From NCBI RefSeq assembly GCF_015706575.1, contig NW_024037074.1, positions 4,154,001 through 4,218,000 on the forward strand: a stretch of 64,000 nt of DNA, in the 5' to 3' direction. This DNA is from Patiria miniata. Taxonomy: Eukaryota; Echinodermata; Asteroidea; Valvatida; Asterinidae. Below, in pieces: positions 49,620-61,100 of the stretch. Made by a program: the position numbers and the translations under genes. Under the pieces are notes generated by a model. That model ran no database searches. It saw only the letters and a program-made list of their open reading frames with translations, and was not told where the DNA came from. The first letter of the stretch is position 1. Each line of letters opens with the position of its first letter.

Positions 49620-50160
49620 TACATGTTGTTTGTACAGTATGTTCCTCCTATGTAAAACTGGAGTGTGTTCTGCTTAAAGTTTGTCTGCTGTTGATGGAGT
49701 CATTGATTTTTGTCAGAGTGTACTCTAAAGTCCACTTAATTAATTCACACTGTATTGGTTCTAAGTCTTTGCTGTTCGTTTCTATTTTTTTTGGCTCAAG
49801 GTTTAAACTTGGTTTAAGTCTTTAGTTTTGATTCTAGGGTTGGTTGGTTATTGGTCTTTGCTGTTCTTGTGAATAAATTCTTTGGGTTTTTGTTTTTGGT
49901 TTGTTTGTTTAAAAATCTGAACGTTTGTTTCTGGTCTCTGTTAATTCAATTTCCTCGCGACCGTTCCTGTCAAAGATCAAAGAGTTTAGTTTAGTTGTAT
50001 TAGCTTTAGTTTAATTCAGTCTCTGACCTCCTGGTAAAAACATATGCATGTTGTACTTCGACCTCGAACATGTTCGTTGAGGGCCACCGTACCAGCAAGT
50101 CAAGTCAGTGATCCGGTTCGTGAGTAAAAACGTCATACACGCGCGCGCACCATTGATTAC

Positions 50161-50370
50161 TAGCGCCCATTGGATACACACTTGCGTTAGCTTCCGGTTC
50201 CATTGGTTCCAGTAGTACTGAATGACCAGTGGGCGTGGTTTAAACTAAAGTGACGTCACATTAACGAACCGGATACTGGTTTTGGCCGGCGAAGTCATAA
50301 CAAACGGATCATCGTTTCACTGATCATTGTTTTGACCAAACCACCAGGCTTCTGACTAGCACGTTGAAAG
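50161..50370 (+). promoter_or_regulatory. Putative promoter and non-coding first exon of the glycosyltransferase
   Basis: Two inverted CCAAT boxes (ATTGG at 50169-50173 and 50202-50206), a KLF/Sp1-like GTGGGCGTGG (50229-50238) and a full CRE palindrome TGACGTCA (50251-50258) cluster just before a good splice donor (GAAAG then GTAAGA at 50371). Acceptor-like AGs at about 51754 and 51760 precede the ATG at 51775. The start site and first intron are inferred. Confidence 0.45.
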
Positions 50371-51774
50371 GTAAGACATTCAAAAATCATATTATTTGTT
50401 CGTCGGTCCAGCTGGCCATCATAATCTGTTTACATCTCCAACCGGCCACACGTTATGAGAGATAACCGCTTGCTTTCTTTGTGTCGCGTTCGTTGTGACA
50501 AGTTTGTTGCGAAAGGCGTCCGGTATTTCTCTTGCTCATAGTCATTTTGGGCGAGGCCCAACAAGGGTGTTCTAGGAAATAAAAATCATGCGAATGTAGG
50601 CATTGATGACCTTTAAAAATCAACATCAACTTGAACATTCAACTTTGTCAATTTGACAAGTGGCTTAAAAGAATGATATTTCTTCCATGCGCCATTATTG
50701 ATTTGAGGAAACACAAACAAACATTAAATGAATGAATGGAGGTTCAATACAATTAAGATTTCTCAAGTGTCATAATGCGGGTTTTTTTTAGGCATTTGCC
50801 GTGTATTTGTGCATGATTTTCTAAAAAAAAATCCGGGGGGGGGGGGTAATCCCTCCTCAAATAGACCGGCCGGATGGAATTGCCCCACACTGTAAAGAAA
50901 AATGCCCGCCGACCGTTTTTTTTTTGGTTCTTTTTGTTGTGGGGGGGGGGGGGGTTAAAAAGTATGAAAATATTGCCATTTTTGGTCGGACCATTTTCTT
51001 AGGACTATGAGCAAAATTAATTAATTGTAGGCCTACTAAAGCGTTTCTAAACATGCTCTTTATTGCTTGTTTCCCCTTAAATATTCTGTTTTCAAATAGT
51101 TACTGGTCTTATTTCAAGGCTGAAAATATAAAAGCACGTACTTTTGCGCAATAATTACTGCATTTATTAATGTTAATCGCGAAAAATTAATATTAACCAA
51201 GATCACACAGTACAAAAAATACCATAGTTCGTATGAATAAAAACTGGCATTTGCATTACAACCAGTTTCTTTAGGATTTACTCGCATTTGTAGCTGTATG
51301 AATAAACTCGCATCTGAATGAATACAAATGAGAGTCGTGGTTCTGTAGCGCGACGGATCCTCGCGGAATGGACTTGAAAAACCTTCTTTTTTTTCTCTTA
51401 CACTACTCCGTTTATTTCTCACAACATTTTTACACAAAACATACTTCTCACAATATCACTATTACATCAAGACTACAAAAGGGATCTTTTTTTTTTTTTA
51501 CAAAGAAATGGCATTCGATGGACAACTTCCATCATGTGCACAACTTCTGACAGTATGGATCAATTTCAGTTTTTCTTTTTATTTCGGATGAGTGGAAGAA
51601 CATGCTCTTTTAAGTTAATCTTCATCGGTGTTTCAGGTTCGATTGTTTTGTTTTTTAAGAAGCAAAAGTATACATTTTGGGTCACCCTTTTTTAACTTAA
51701 CCTGTATAGCCGAGCATCTGATATTCTCTTTTGTTTCTATCTAATTTTCACATAGTTTAGTGAACGAAGTCATC

Positions 51775-53925
51775 ATGGCGAAAATTCGAGGCAAAATTTT
51801 GGTTGTTTGGTACCTTACCTTTTCCATGTGCATTCTTTATATTGGTAAGTAACATTACATAACTTCGAAAATTTAGTAGTTTGTAGTTGGTTTCTTTTCA
51901 AAGTGTCGGGTTTCTGGAGATGGAGGGTTGGTTGAAGATAGAGGTTATCTTTTTCGGTTTGCGGTAACACCATGGGCAATAACTACTGTCGCTAAGTGGT
52001 TACTTAGAACTGATAAGAGTTTGTCCTGTCCTGCTTATTATCAGCTTTCGCTCCATGTAACAAAAAATGACGGATACTGTAGTAAATGTTACTACACCAT
52101 CAGTAAATGTTTGACATTGTAGTACATGTACATTTTACTACAAAGTATCAGTCAATTTGTGTAACATTTTCGGTTGGTGATGCACTCTAAAAAGTCCCGG
52201 GTCAGATTTGACCCAGAAAAGGGTCATGTGGAGCCTGACCCTTTTCCGGGTCAAAAATGACACTTTTCTGGGTCAACATGGACACTTTCTCGGGTCAAAA
52301 TGACCTGGAAAATGAGTCACACAGTGTAATTGTGACCCAGAAAAGTGCCATTTTTGACCCGGAAAAGGGTCAGGCCCCACATGACCCTTTTCCGGGTCAA
52401 GTCTGACCCGAGACTTTTAGAGTGTACATTATCCGTTGGTTACTACATTTTCAGTTGTAACACAAAATGACCTGGAAAATGAGTCACACAGTTTAATTGT
52501 GACCCAGGAAAAGTGTCATTTTTTGACCCGGAAAAGGGCCAGGCCCCACATGACCCTTGTCCGGGTCAAGTCTGACCCGGGACCTTTAGAGTGTACATTA
52601 TCCGTTGGTATACCTTTTTCAGGTGTAACACATGCTACGCATAATCAATTTATCCTCTCTCCTCATCAGAGACACCCACTCGGCTGTAGTCGACTCTATC
52701 AAAAGTCCTCTAGTTTATTACTGACGAGTTGATCACAAGTCAATCCCAAAGTGAATTTCATTTTAGCATTTTGGTCCCTTTCACTTGATGCAGGACTTCT
52801 GAATTGATATGTATGTGACCGAACTTTTGATGGACTTGTAGCGATGTCATAATACACTGCATCCTGAGTATGGACAGAACTCACGTGCGGCATAGTCAAC
52901 ATTTCAATTTAATCCCTGATTTTAATACATTACAAAAAGAAACTATACAGATTATCTGTTAACACAATAAATGAGACTTATTTGATCATAAACGTTGGTG
53001 GGATCACCCACAATTTGTATGAAAAAGATTGAACAGTGTTACACAATGTTTGGTATAAAAAACTGTTTTTATTGTATCACATTATTTTACAGCCTATTCG
53101 ACGATGTACTTGGCGTCATCTGTCCATTTGGCGGAGACCCGTCTAACTTTCAAGCCGACGTTTGGCCCATGCGCAAGAATGGTGCTCACTACAACGAACG
53201 CGGCCTACTTAGAAATGGCCGAAAACATGCTGACAAGCATCCAGCTAGTTCGAACCCCGTCTTTTCCCAACGTAACCGTTATCGCCGAAGACGAGCAGTC
53301 TTACGAATACATGACAAACCTGACGAAATTCCACCAGGGATTGATTGTGCAGAAAACCAAAGCGGGAATGACTTCCTCTGAGAACCTCAAGGTGAAAACT
53401 AAGGAACACCAGTACCAACAATTTGTTAAACGACGTCCACGGTATGTACTGGAATTTCTTGAGAAGGGTTATGATGTGCTATTTGCCGACGCCGATACGT
53501 TTTGGCGCAAAAATCCGTTCAACGATGACGATTTCAAGGGGGACTTTGATATTGCTGCGCATGACGAGGTGGATCGTCCCAAAACGCCTTTATTTTGTGC
53601 TGGTTTTGTCTATTATCGCCCAACAAATAACACAATCAGCCTGGTAAGGGAGTGGGTGAAATTGTTAGATACAACAGATAAGAATACCTTAGATCAATTT
53701 GTTTTTAACAGCCTGATCAACAGGGAGCTAGATAAGAATGTCACCGGGGGGTTGAAAATGAAGACACTGGATCCTGTCAAGTATCCGGACGGTAAATTGT
53801 ACTATCGTGTCCCTGGGTGGAGAGACGAACACATTAACCAAACGATTGTAATGCATTTCAATTTCCTTCATGAACTTGATTCCAAAGTGGAGAAGATAAA
53901 GAAACTTGGATGGTGGTTAGTTTAA
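51775..53925 (+). CDS. Type-II membrane nucleotide-diphospho-sugar transferase
   Basis: A Golgi-type glycosyltransferase. Exon 1 (51775-51844) encodes a short cytosolic tail and the start of a signal anchor (KILVVWYLTFSMCILYI). Its GTAAGT donor in phase 1 joins exon 2 at 53093, after ttttacag, giving about 300 residues. Exon 2 contains the metal-binding DAD motif in VLFADADTFW (about 151-160), then FCAGFVYYR (191-199) and LDQF (223-226). These match the DxD, aGf and DQ features of the nucleotide-diphospho-sugar transferase family (plant RGXT-like xylosyltransferases and their animal relatives). There are several N-glycosylation sequons (about 83, 99, 202, 239, 272), as expected for a lumenal domain. 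The donor sugar and the acceptor cannot be told from sequence. The TAA at 53923-53925 follows a WWLV-type end and the protein looks complete. Confidence 0.88.
52183..52593. mobile_element. GGGTCA-rich MITE plus tandem duplicate of its right half
   Basis: A complete element (52183-52424) has CACTCTAAAAAGTCCCGGGT / GAGACTTTTAGAGTG ends. Its right part together with flanking tacattatccgttgg is repeated at 52425-52593 (period about 169 bp). It lies in intron 1 of the glycosyltransferase and carries GGTCAAAATGACC at 52293-52305. Confidence 0.75.
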
Positions 53926-54131
53926 AATTATGTTAAGGTCGTTAAACTGCCTTAACATACTTGGGAAAAAAACATAAACTTAAAAGGTGAATTTTTTTCA
54001 CACGGAATTAATTATCCTTTGCAAATCTCAAGAAACTGAGTTAATAGAATTAACATGCCATTTGACAACAAATCAAAGTTAGACTTTTTGTCGTCAATGT
54101 ATTGTCAGAACGCAGTCGACTTTCCAGAGAA

Positions 54132-54412
54132 CTTCATGGGCGGATCGGGGGGGGGGGCACAACGAGGGTCATTGCGCCCCTCCAAAAAAACCCGAACCCA
54201 TTCTATTAATTTTTTTAAGTGACGTCGTAAACGTGGCGTCATAACGGTCATAATTGCCTCAGATCGCACCACAGAACATCTAGAATCTATTTTTTTCGGG
54301 GCCTTTATGATACCGAACCCCACGCCGTAATTTTTTCACCCATTTTTTGGCGACCAAAATTGTTTGGGCCCACCCCCAAATAGAAATTGTGTGTTCTGGA
54401 TTCGCCCTTGGA
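54132..54412. mobile_element. hAT-like MITE fragment with GGGCGGATC / GGATTCGCCC ends
   Basis: The left end CATGGGCGGATC and right end GGATTCGCCCTT resemble common hAT non-autonomous ends. The interior (54250-54335) is homologous, in reverse, to 29055-29130 in the palindrome arm, sharing CAGATCGCACCACAGA and TCTAGAATC blocks. Confidence 0.45.
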
Positions 54413-56464
54413 GAACTACGAAGAGAAAATGCAGAAATAGGCTACATACAAGAGGGTTAATAAAGGGTTAGCATGTTTAAATTATGAACATCGTTAGCGT
54501 GTTTATGGGCCCTTTAAAACCAGTAAATAATGAGAAGAAAAAACTCACCGCAGGCATTTTCCACATTTTGATTTCTTGTTATAAATATATTCTTTGTAGG
54601 CGCTGTGAAGCATGTACATGATAATTGTTTAAAATTAGTATTATAATAATGTACTTCTCACTTTATCAATTTTACAGTTGGATTCGACAAGGCTCTTCTT
54701 CATTACAATCAAGATGCACGGTAATTCTGTATTATATCTGCACATATACATAAAGGATTTTCTTTAACTGTCAGGGTGCAGACATGCTGTAGTTCGCTAA
54801 ATAATAAAATTATTTACGGACTTTCTGCAGGTCTGGTAGCTATGTTAGTCAATGAGGAACGTTATATTTACCGCTTTCTCGAACTGTGTCCAATTTAACA
54901 TTCATTATGTCGCCTCGCATACATAGATTGTATACGGACTTGTTTGTTTGTTTTATCTAATACAATAAAATTATAGAGTATAGCATAGATCTTAATATTT
55001 GTTCAGCTTCTACCGATGGTTTGTCATTTACGTCTCTCGTCTGACTGCTTGTTTTATTATTATTTATTATTTATTTCTTATTTACCCTGGGGAAACCTCT
55101 CAGTGGTACACTGTTTTCCAGAGGTGCCCAGCAATTATACAGAAAAATTCATTCAAAATTACAAATACAGAAAACACTAAAAATAGTAAACAGTAAAATG
55201 CGGGGTACATAAAAACACTTAAAATATAAAAAAAAAAAAAATCACGGACCAGCCAGCAAAAACAAACAATATACAGATACACACACCCCAAAAAAAATGC
55301 ACTGCAAAAAAATCAAGGGCACACATGCACTGCTTGAAACTCTGCGTTCAACCTGAGAAGACTACACTTAGCGGGAATATACAACATTTGCATTATCTAT
55401 TTGTAATTTTCAGATTTGCTACTATCTGGTAGTTGAAATTGCTGCATGGCACACACACGATCTGATACACCGTGCCCTCTGGAGACATGCACACAATAGG
55501 GAACAAAAGATTGTATACGTCTCCACAGGGCAATTTCTACGTCTCCACAAGGTTTTCACGAAATCGATATATGGATTTTACTCAAAAACTAGGAATTTCC
55601 AAGATATGTTGATCCGTTGCATATGTTGATCCCTGGTAGAGTTTAGAAAAGGGATATTAAGTCCAAATTCAGCCAAAGAAATTAATTCTGGTTAAAATAA
55701 GCATTTTTAAACTGTACTTTCAAACTCGAAAACTGTAGTACACGAGAACAAAGAAATGTCTCCACAAGAATACAAGTTTCAGTATGCGTGCGTGCTTAAC
55801 GTCGGTATTGAGTATGTGCCAAAAGGCTGCCACAACAGTAAGGAAAAAATAAACCCAAAGCCTTCGCTTCGAAGTAGTACCCAATTGGAACACGGCTCAA
55901 TTCTACATGAAACTTTGGTTTTTGAACTCAGATTTTTTGGGAAATACTTTCCGTTTAATGCCCTTACCGCGCCCTCATACTCATGTAACTGCCTAGAACA
56001 AAGCCAAAGGTATTACATTGCTGAAAGTTAAAATAATTTAATCTAAATAACTTAATCTAATGAATTTTTCTCTGTTAGTTATTCTTTGTAATGGATTTTA
56101 ATCCTCGTTATATTCTATGTTTTTTTAATGATGATACAGCCCATTGAAAATCATCGTGGAGGTGACATGGCTACCATCAGAAAATAAAGTTATTATTATG
56201 AATAAAATACATTATTTGTACAATTTAATTTCAAACAACATATACAAACCATATTTTCCAATATACATTATAAGACAGCAGTAGCGTCTTCACCAACACA
56301 AACGAGCGTAAAGATGAATATTTAGGTCCCTTAATATTTACTACTCTTTAACAATGACCTAGATTTTCCATGAGCGTCATCTTTCACATCTCATCGTACC
56401 GCAGAGAAAAGGGTGTTGCTTCCTGGCAGGTGTTTGAAGTCACTGAAAAAATGTACCAACAAAA
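54413..56464. other. Intergenic between glycosyltransferase and scramblase
   Basis: AT-rich; possible SINE tail at 55060-55200. A 91-codon frame at 55756-56031 has no motif. The missing last scramblase exon might lie in this region but was not seen. Confidence 0.35.
55060..55200 (-). mobile_element. Possible SINE 3' tail
   Basis: The tail resembles that of the SINE at 22155-22418: both share atttatttcttattt, then a CTGGG-like block and tCAGTGG. No A- or B-box was found, so this may be only a truncated 3' end. Confidence 0.3.
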
Positions 56465-56466
56465 TA

Positions 56467-56995
56467 TCGTCACCGACACCACGAAGTAACACCCAAAGTC
56501 CACTTCAGTGTTACTTCGTGAAAACTGCAAAATGACAAATAATTGGTTTCACGAAGTGACACATAATGTCAGTCAAGTCAGACACCGGCGGGAACGATTT
56601 TCGCTTTCACACTGTTAATGTTACGGATACTATTTGGATTAAAGCGTTTTAAAACGTTTGACAAGAATGTAATTAATACCTATTCGTGTAGGATTACAGA
56701 CAATTTTAATCAAAAGCCTTCAAACTGGTGGGAAAAAAGATGTGTGTCACTCCGTGCAATCGAAAATGACCGATTCAGCGCATATTGTAAATGAGTGTTA
56801 CTTCTTGAAAACGAAAATGACCGATTCATCCCACAGTGTACACGAGTGCCACTTCGTGAAAACGAAAATGACCGATTCAGTGCACATTGTACATAAGTGT
56901 TACTTCGTGAAAACGAAAATCGCTTTGTTCAAAAATACGCGCGCGTAGCGCGAACTCAGGTCCACTTGGGTGTTACTTCGTGGTGTCACTGACGA
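56467..56995. mobile_element. MITE with ~35 bp inverted ends and internal minisatellite
   Basis: The ends TCGTCACCGACACCACGAAG and the mirrored CTTCGTGGTGTCACTGACGA are flanked by TA. Between about 56740 and 56925 a unit of about 55 bp is repeated four times, each copy containing GAAAATGACCGATTC and ACTTCGTGAAAACG-type blocks. Confidence 0.7.
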
Positions 56996-57493
56996 TATGT
57001 CAGACAGAAACGTTTGTATTTACAATCTACAGTCAGCCATTGAAAGAGTTACAACGCCTTAAGGCATCTCTCATCCGTAGTAAGAAGTACTTTTGTTAAT
57101 ACGATTGTACTTCGATCTTGTACACCTCTTACCGGCCTCAATTAGCTTGTTTCTGCGATCGACTATCTTAAAAGAAACATTTTGTTTCTTATTCACATTG
57201 AAACAAAATGTGAATAATACGGCGAATGTACGAGGAGGTGGGATTTTTAAGGTCTAAGCTCCCTCTTGGTACGCCCCCCCCCCCCAAAAAAAAAAAAATC
57301 TGAAAAAGACAGCATATGCCTGTTGGCAAGAAAGGCAACATACACATTGAAATGGTCATTGACACTAAGGAAAAGGATAGTGGGAAAACTTTACTCACAT
57401 GTTATTCAGCGCCTCCAGTTTAGCGGTTATTCTTACTCTTGGGCTTCTCAAAATACATAAAATCCTGGAAAAATTATCAAAACAAAAAAAATA

Positions 57494-57934
57494 CCGGGTG
57501 AGTCAAAAAAAAAACGAAACCCAAATGTCGGGACCATTGTTTTAGTGAAGTTTTGCATGTATCATTTTTATAATCTAGGATATGAAAGCCCAATTCATAA
57601 GCTTTCTTTTAGTAGAAGAATCATTTAAATCACTTATGTACTTTTCAAGTTGCGGAGTTTTAAACACTACCACCGTCTTAAAGTTCTGTCCACGGATCAC
57701 ACACATCCTTATGTGATTTGTTTTCGTTTTGCTGAAAGAACACTGAACTTCTTGTGATCCGTGGGGAGAACTTTAAAACGGTGTTTGTGTTTAAAATTCT
57801 GTATCTTAAAAAGTACATAAGTGATTTGAATGATTCTTGTATGAATTGAGCTTTCATATCCTAGATTTTGAAAGTCCTACATGCAAAACTTCACTAAAAC
57901 AATGGTCCTGACCATTGTTTTTTTACTCACCCTG
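57494..57934. mobile_element. Mariner-like MITE with TA target site
   Basis: About 440 bp, starting CGGGTGAGTC after TA and ending CTCACCCTG before TA. It is close to a full-length palindrome: the GGGACCATTGTTTTAGTGAA block is mirrored as TTCACTAAAACAATGGTCCT. The GGGTGAGTCAAAA-type end and TA flanks fit Tc1/mariner. No transposase. Confidence 0.75.
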
Positions 57935-58133
57935 TAGAATAACTAAAGAGTGCAATTGAGCTTTTATCCCCAATTTTGTAGTCGAGAATGGGCTATTTTC
58001 TTTTGCTGATCGGAAATCTCATTAGGAAAATAAACAGCACTTGGATACCTTACTGCTGTTAATGATGTTGTTAAATGGTAGGCGCATTGTGTCGTTTGTA
58101 TTTCAACTTTGAAGATATTGGAATCCTACTCAC

Positions 58134-61100
58134 AACCAAGAAAACAGCTCCTAAAAGGCAAGCCTTCATCTCTACAGTCAAGTCCATCGGAACTTTAGAT
58201 GGAAAAAGAAAAAGTCATTTTATAAACAATTAAAAAAAACATATTTTGTGAAATGATGGGGGAATTTCAACCTAGAATTATATGAAATGAAATGCTCTTA
58301 TTATTATTTTTTTTTAAAGTAAAATTCAAGTCAACATTACCTTAATAAATATGAGGCTTTTTTATGTACTTTGTGCGACCATAAAACTGGCCAGGTCGCC
58401 GTTGGAGGCTCAAAGGAGGCTGATCATGGTTGCCTAGGTCGTTCAAAGGTGGTACAAAGGATGTTCAGACATTGCCATGGACGCAACTGTTGCCGCAAAT
58501 TTTTGAGCATGTTCCAAATCAGTCGCAAAAAGGTCGCCGAGGAGGTTGGTTGCTCAAAGGTGGCTCATAATGAGGCAGAAGGAAGGCACAAGCATTGCCG
58601 TGGTTGCAGAATGGATGCACAATGGTCGGCCAATGATCGCCACATAAAAGATCCGTTCTGTTGCAAATTTTACCGTCAATCTGGGCGATATTTCTGCCTC
58701 CCTTTTGCCTCCCTTGTGCCTCCTTTGGCCGACCAATAGCGTGCATTGATCGACGATATGGCGACCGCTGTACATGTGCCACCATTCGGCGACCACGGCA
58801 ACCCTTGAGCCACCATGGTCGTAGGTTGCACAGGGGAAGCACAAGGGAGGCTGGCAAGTGGCTCAGTGGACGCACAGGTCGCTCGTAGCTCGACATGCCC
58901 TTAAATTGCAGTTTCGTGGTTCAAGGGAGGCACACGGATCGCTGGAGCAGTTACATAGAAACAGGATTTTCTGGGTTTAAACGATCAATCGAAGCAATCC
59001 TAGAACATTCCCAAAACCAAAACGTTTGAACATTCAGTCTTTGCATGCACGTTTACAAACACGTGCGTGTACTGAACCTATGGGACTTGTTAACCAATCA
59101 CGTAATGTGCAACAACTAACGGAGCTCCTCGAACTCCGCCCAGTAACTAACACACCATGGATTAACCATTAATACTATACGCATGGCGTCACAAATAAAC
59201 TGGTTCTAAGCTCACTTTCCGTCACGGTACTTACAGGAGATGGCGAAGTTGTCGGCGTTGGTGTAATGTTCCTTGATGATCCCTCCCCACTGCTTGCTCA
59301 GTTTACCCATCTCCGTGCTCAAGTCTGGGCTCATGACCTTGGGATGGAAGGGCATTATCAGAATAAAGAGGTTGGCATAGACCTGAGACACAATGACGTC
59401 ACGCTTTGTTTGCAAGTGGGTTTTCCTGCCTGCCAAGGGTCTATGATATGCGAGCAGATTCGGCGATTAGTGAATGCAGAACAAGACTGCGTCTCGACCT
59501 CGAGATACTGACCAATCAGCGGGTTTTTGCTTACCGTTGTTGTATTTAATACCAAAAATTGGCAATCAAATTGAACCATAAACAGCTTAGTCCACATTTC
59601 TGCTCGAATTGGCGTCACAGTTTCTAAAGTCGTCTCCCATTGGCTTGCGCGCGTGGTTTCTCTGATCACGTGAATATCTGTTCCGCAGACTACTTTCCCG
59701 TCGTGGCCAGGGTCAATTTCTTTGCGCCGCTTTGTGAGCGGGACGCGATATTTTTTTCAGTGCCACACATTTGCTATGGGTGTATATCGAAGCACATTGC
59801 GTTGCAAGTCAGGTTCTCGGACTATCTTTCACCGAGAAACGAAAATCCTACGAACCAGAAATTACCACAAGAAAATTGTTCCAAGTGACTAAAAAACCTT
59901 TTCAGTGGGATTGGAACCGTGACCTAACGGATGTTCAATCCAAAGTAGTATCCAATAGACTACAGCAGGAACTCGCTCAAATGTATAGCGCCCTCCTCGT
60001 AATTCTCTTTTTCATAGTCACTGTGTGGTATTGAGGAAAACAAAATCGCAAGCGGGGCAATTTGATAACAACAAACGGACAATTTGGGGCTTCATATAAG
60101 TTGTTGTCTGAAAACCTCTTTTCCCCGGTCTATTCGGGCGATTCACAATGCAGTGCGCCACCAAGAGTTTGCCACGGAGAGTTCATTTTCCCCCCAGTGC
60201 ATTGTGGGAGATGGTCGACAAATTCGCAGCGCGGGACATTTGAAATTGTTAGTATTTTCGGTCAGCGGTTTCGTAAGCGTATGATTTGAGGATTTGTTTC
60301 TCATTTCTTTTCTTGTTATCAATATGGTGTTTTTTTGTAAGGCGACAGAACGCTATGCCCCAATCTATGACATATGAGCTCAAGTTGTCTACCGGCACTC
60401 ATTCAAATAGTCCATGTTTTGTCGACCGTAAACTTGAAAAACTGAGTCTCTGTGGCAAACTCTTGGTGGCGCACTGCATTGTGAATCGCCCGAATTAGAG
60501 AGAGATTCTTACGTTGAAGTCGATATCATCGGTGCAGCAGACGTTCTGGCAGAACCAGAAGGGACCTTTAATCTTCAAAACCTTCTCTTTTGCCACGTTA
60601 AGAATGTCGTAGTTTGGATACCACCAACTTTGCCTATTCACAACAACAAAGCAACACAAAACACATTATTTTTATTTGTAACTGATTCATTTACTATACT
60701 GTGTAAGTATTTTTGTCATTCACATAATAAGCAAGTTCGGCAACCTGCTTACTTTTTTTCCAACCTCATTTCCAATAGTAAGCCCTGGATAGGAAACTTT
60801 CTTCCTGTATCCTGATTCGATATCGCAATTTGCTAATAATGGATTTATATCGTGTAGTTGGTGTTGGTATTTCCAACGACCTTGATGATACCTGCATCGA
60901 ATTAGGCATATTTCGGTTCTAAACTTGGAAGAGAATATTTGTTTTGCTGAGAATGTGTTAAACTTACGACTGTCTGACGTAACCGATGACGTTGCCGGCT
61001 GGTGCCTCCACGGAAATGTCTGCGGCCACGCAGTCGCAATTGGCGCACCAGCAACAGCCACCGCAGCACTTAAACTCACGGTTCAACCGAAGCACCTCCT

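Noticed and set aside
58371..58896. Overlapping ~120-residue frames on both strands
   Set aside because: They fall in a GC-rich repeat block inside a scramblase intron and show repeated short motifs, not a protein family.
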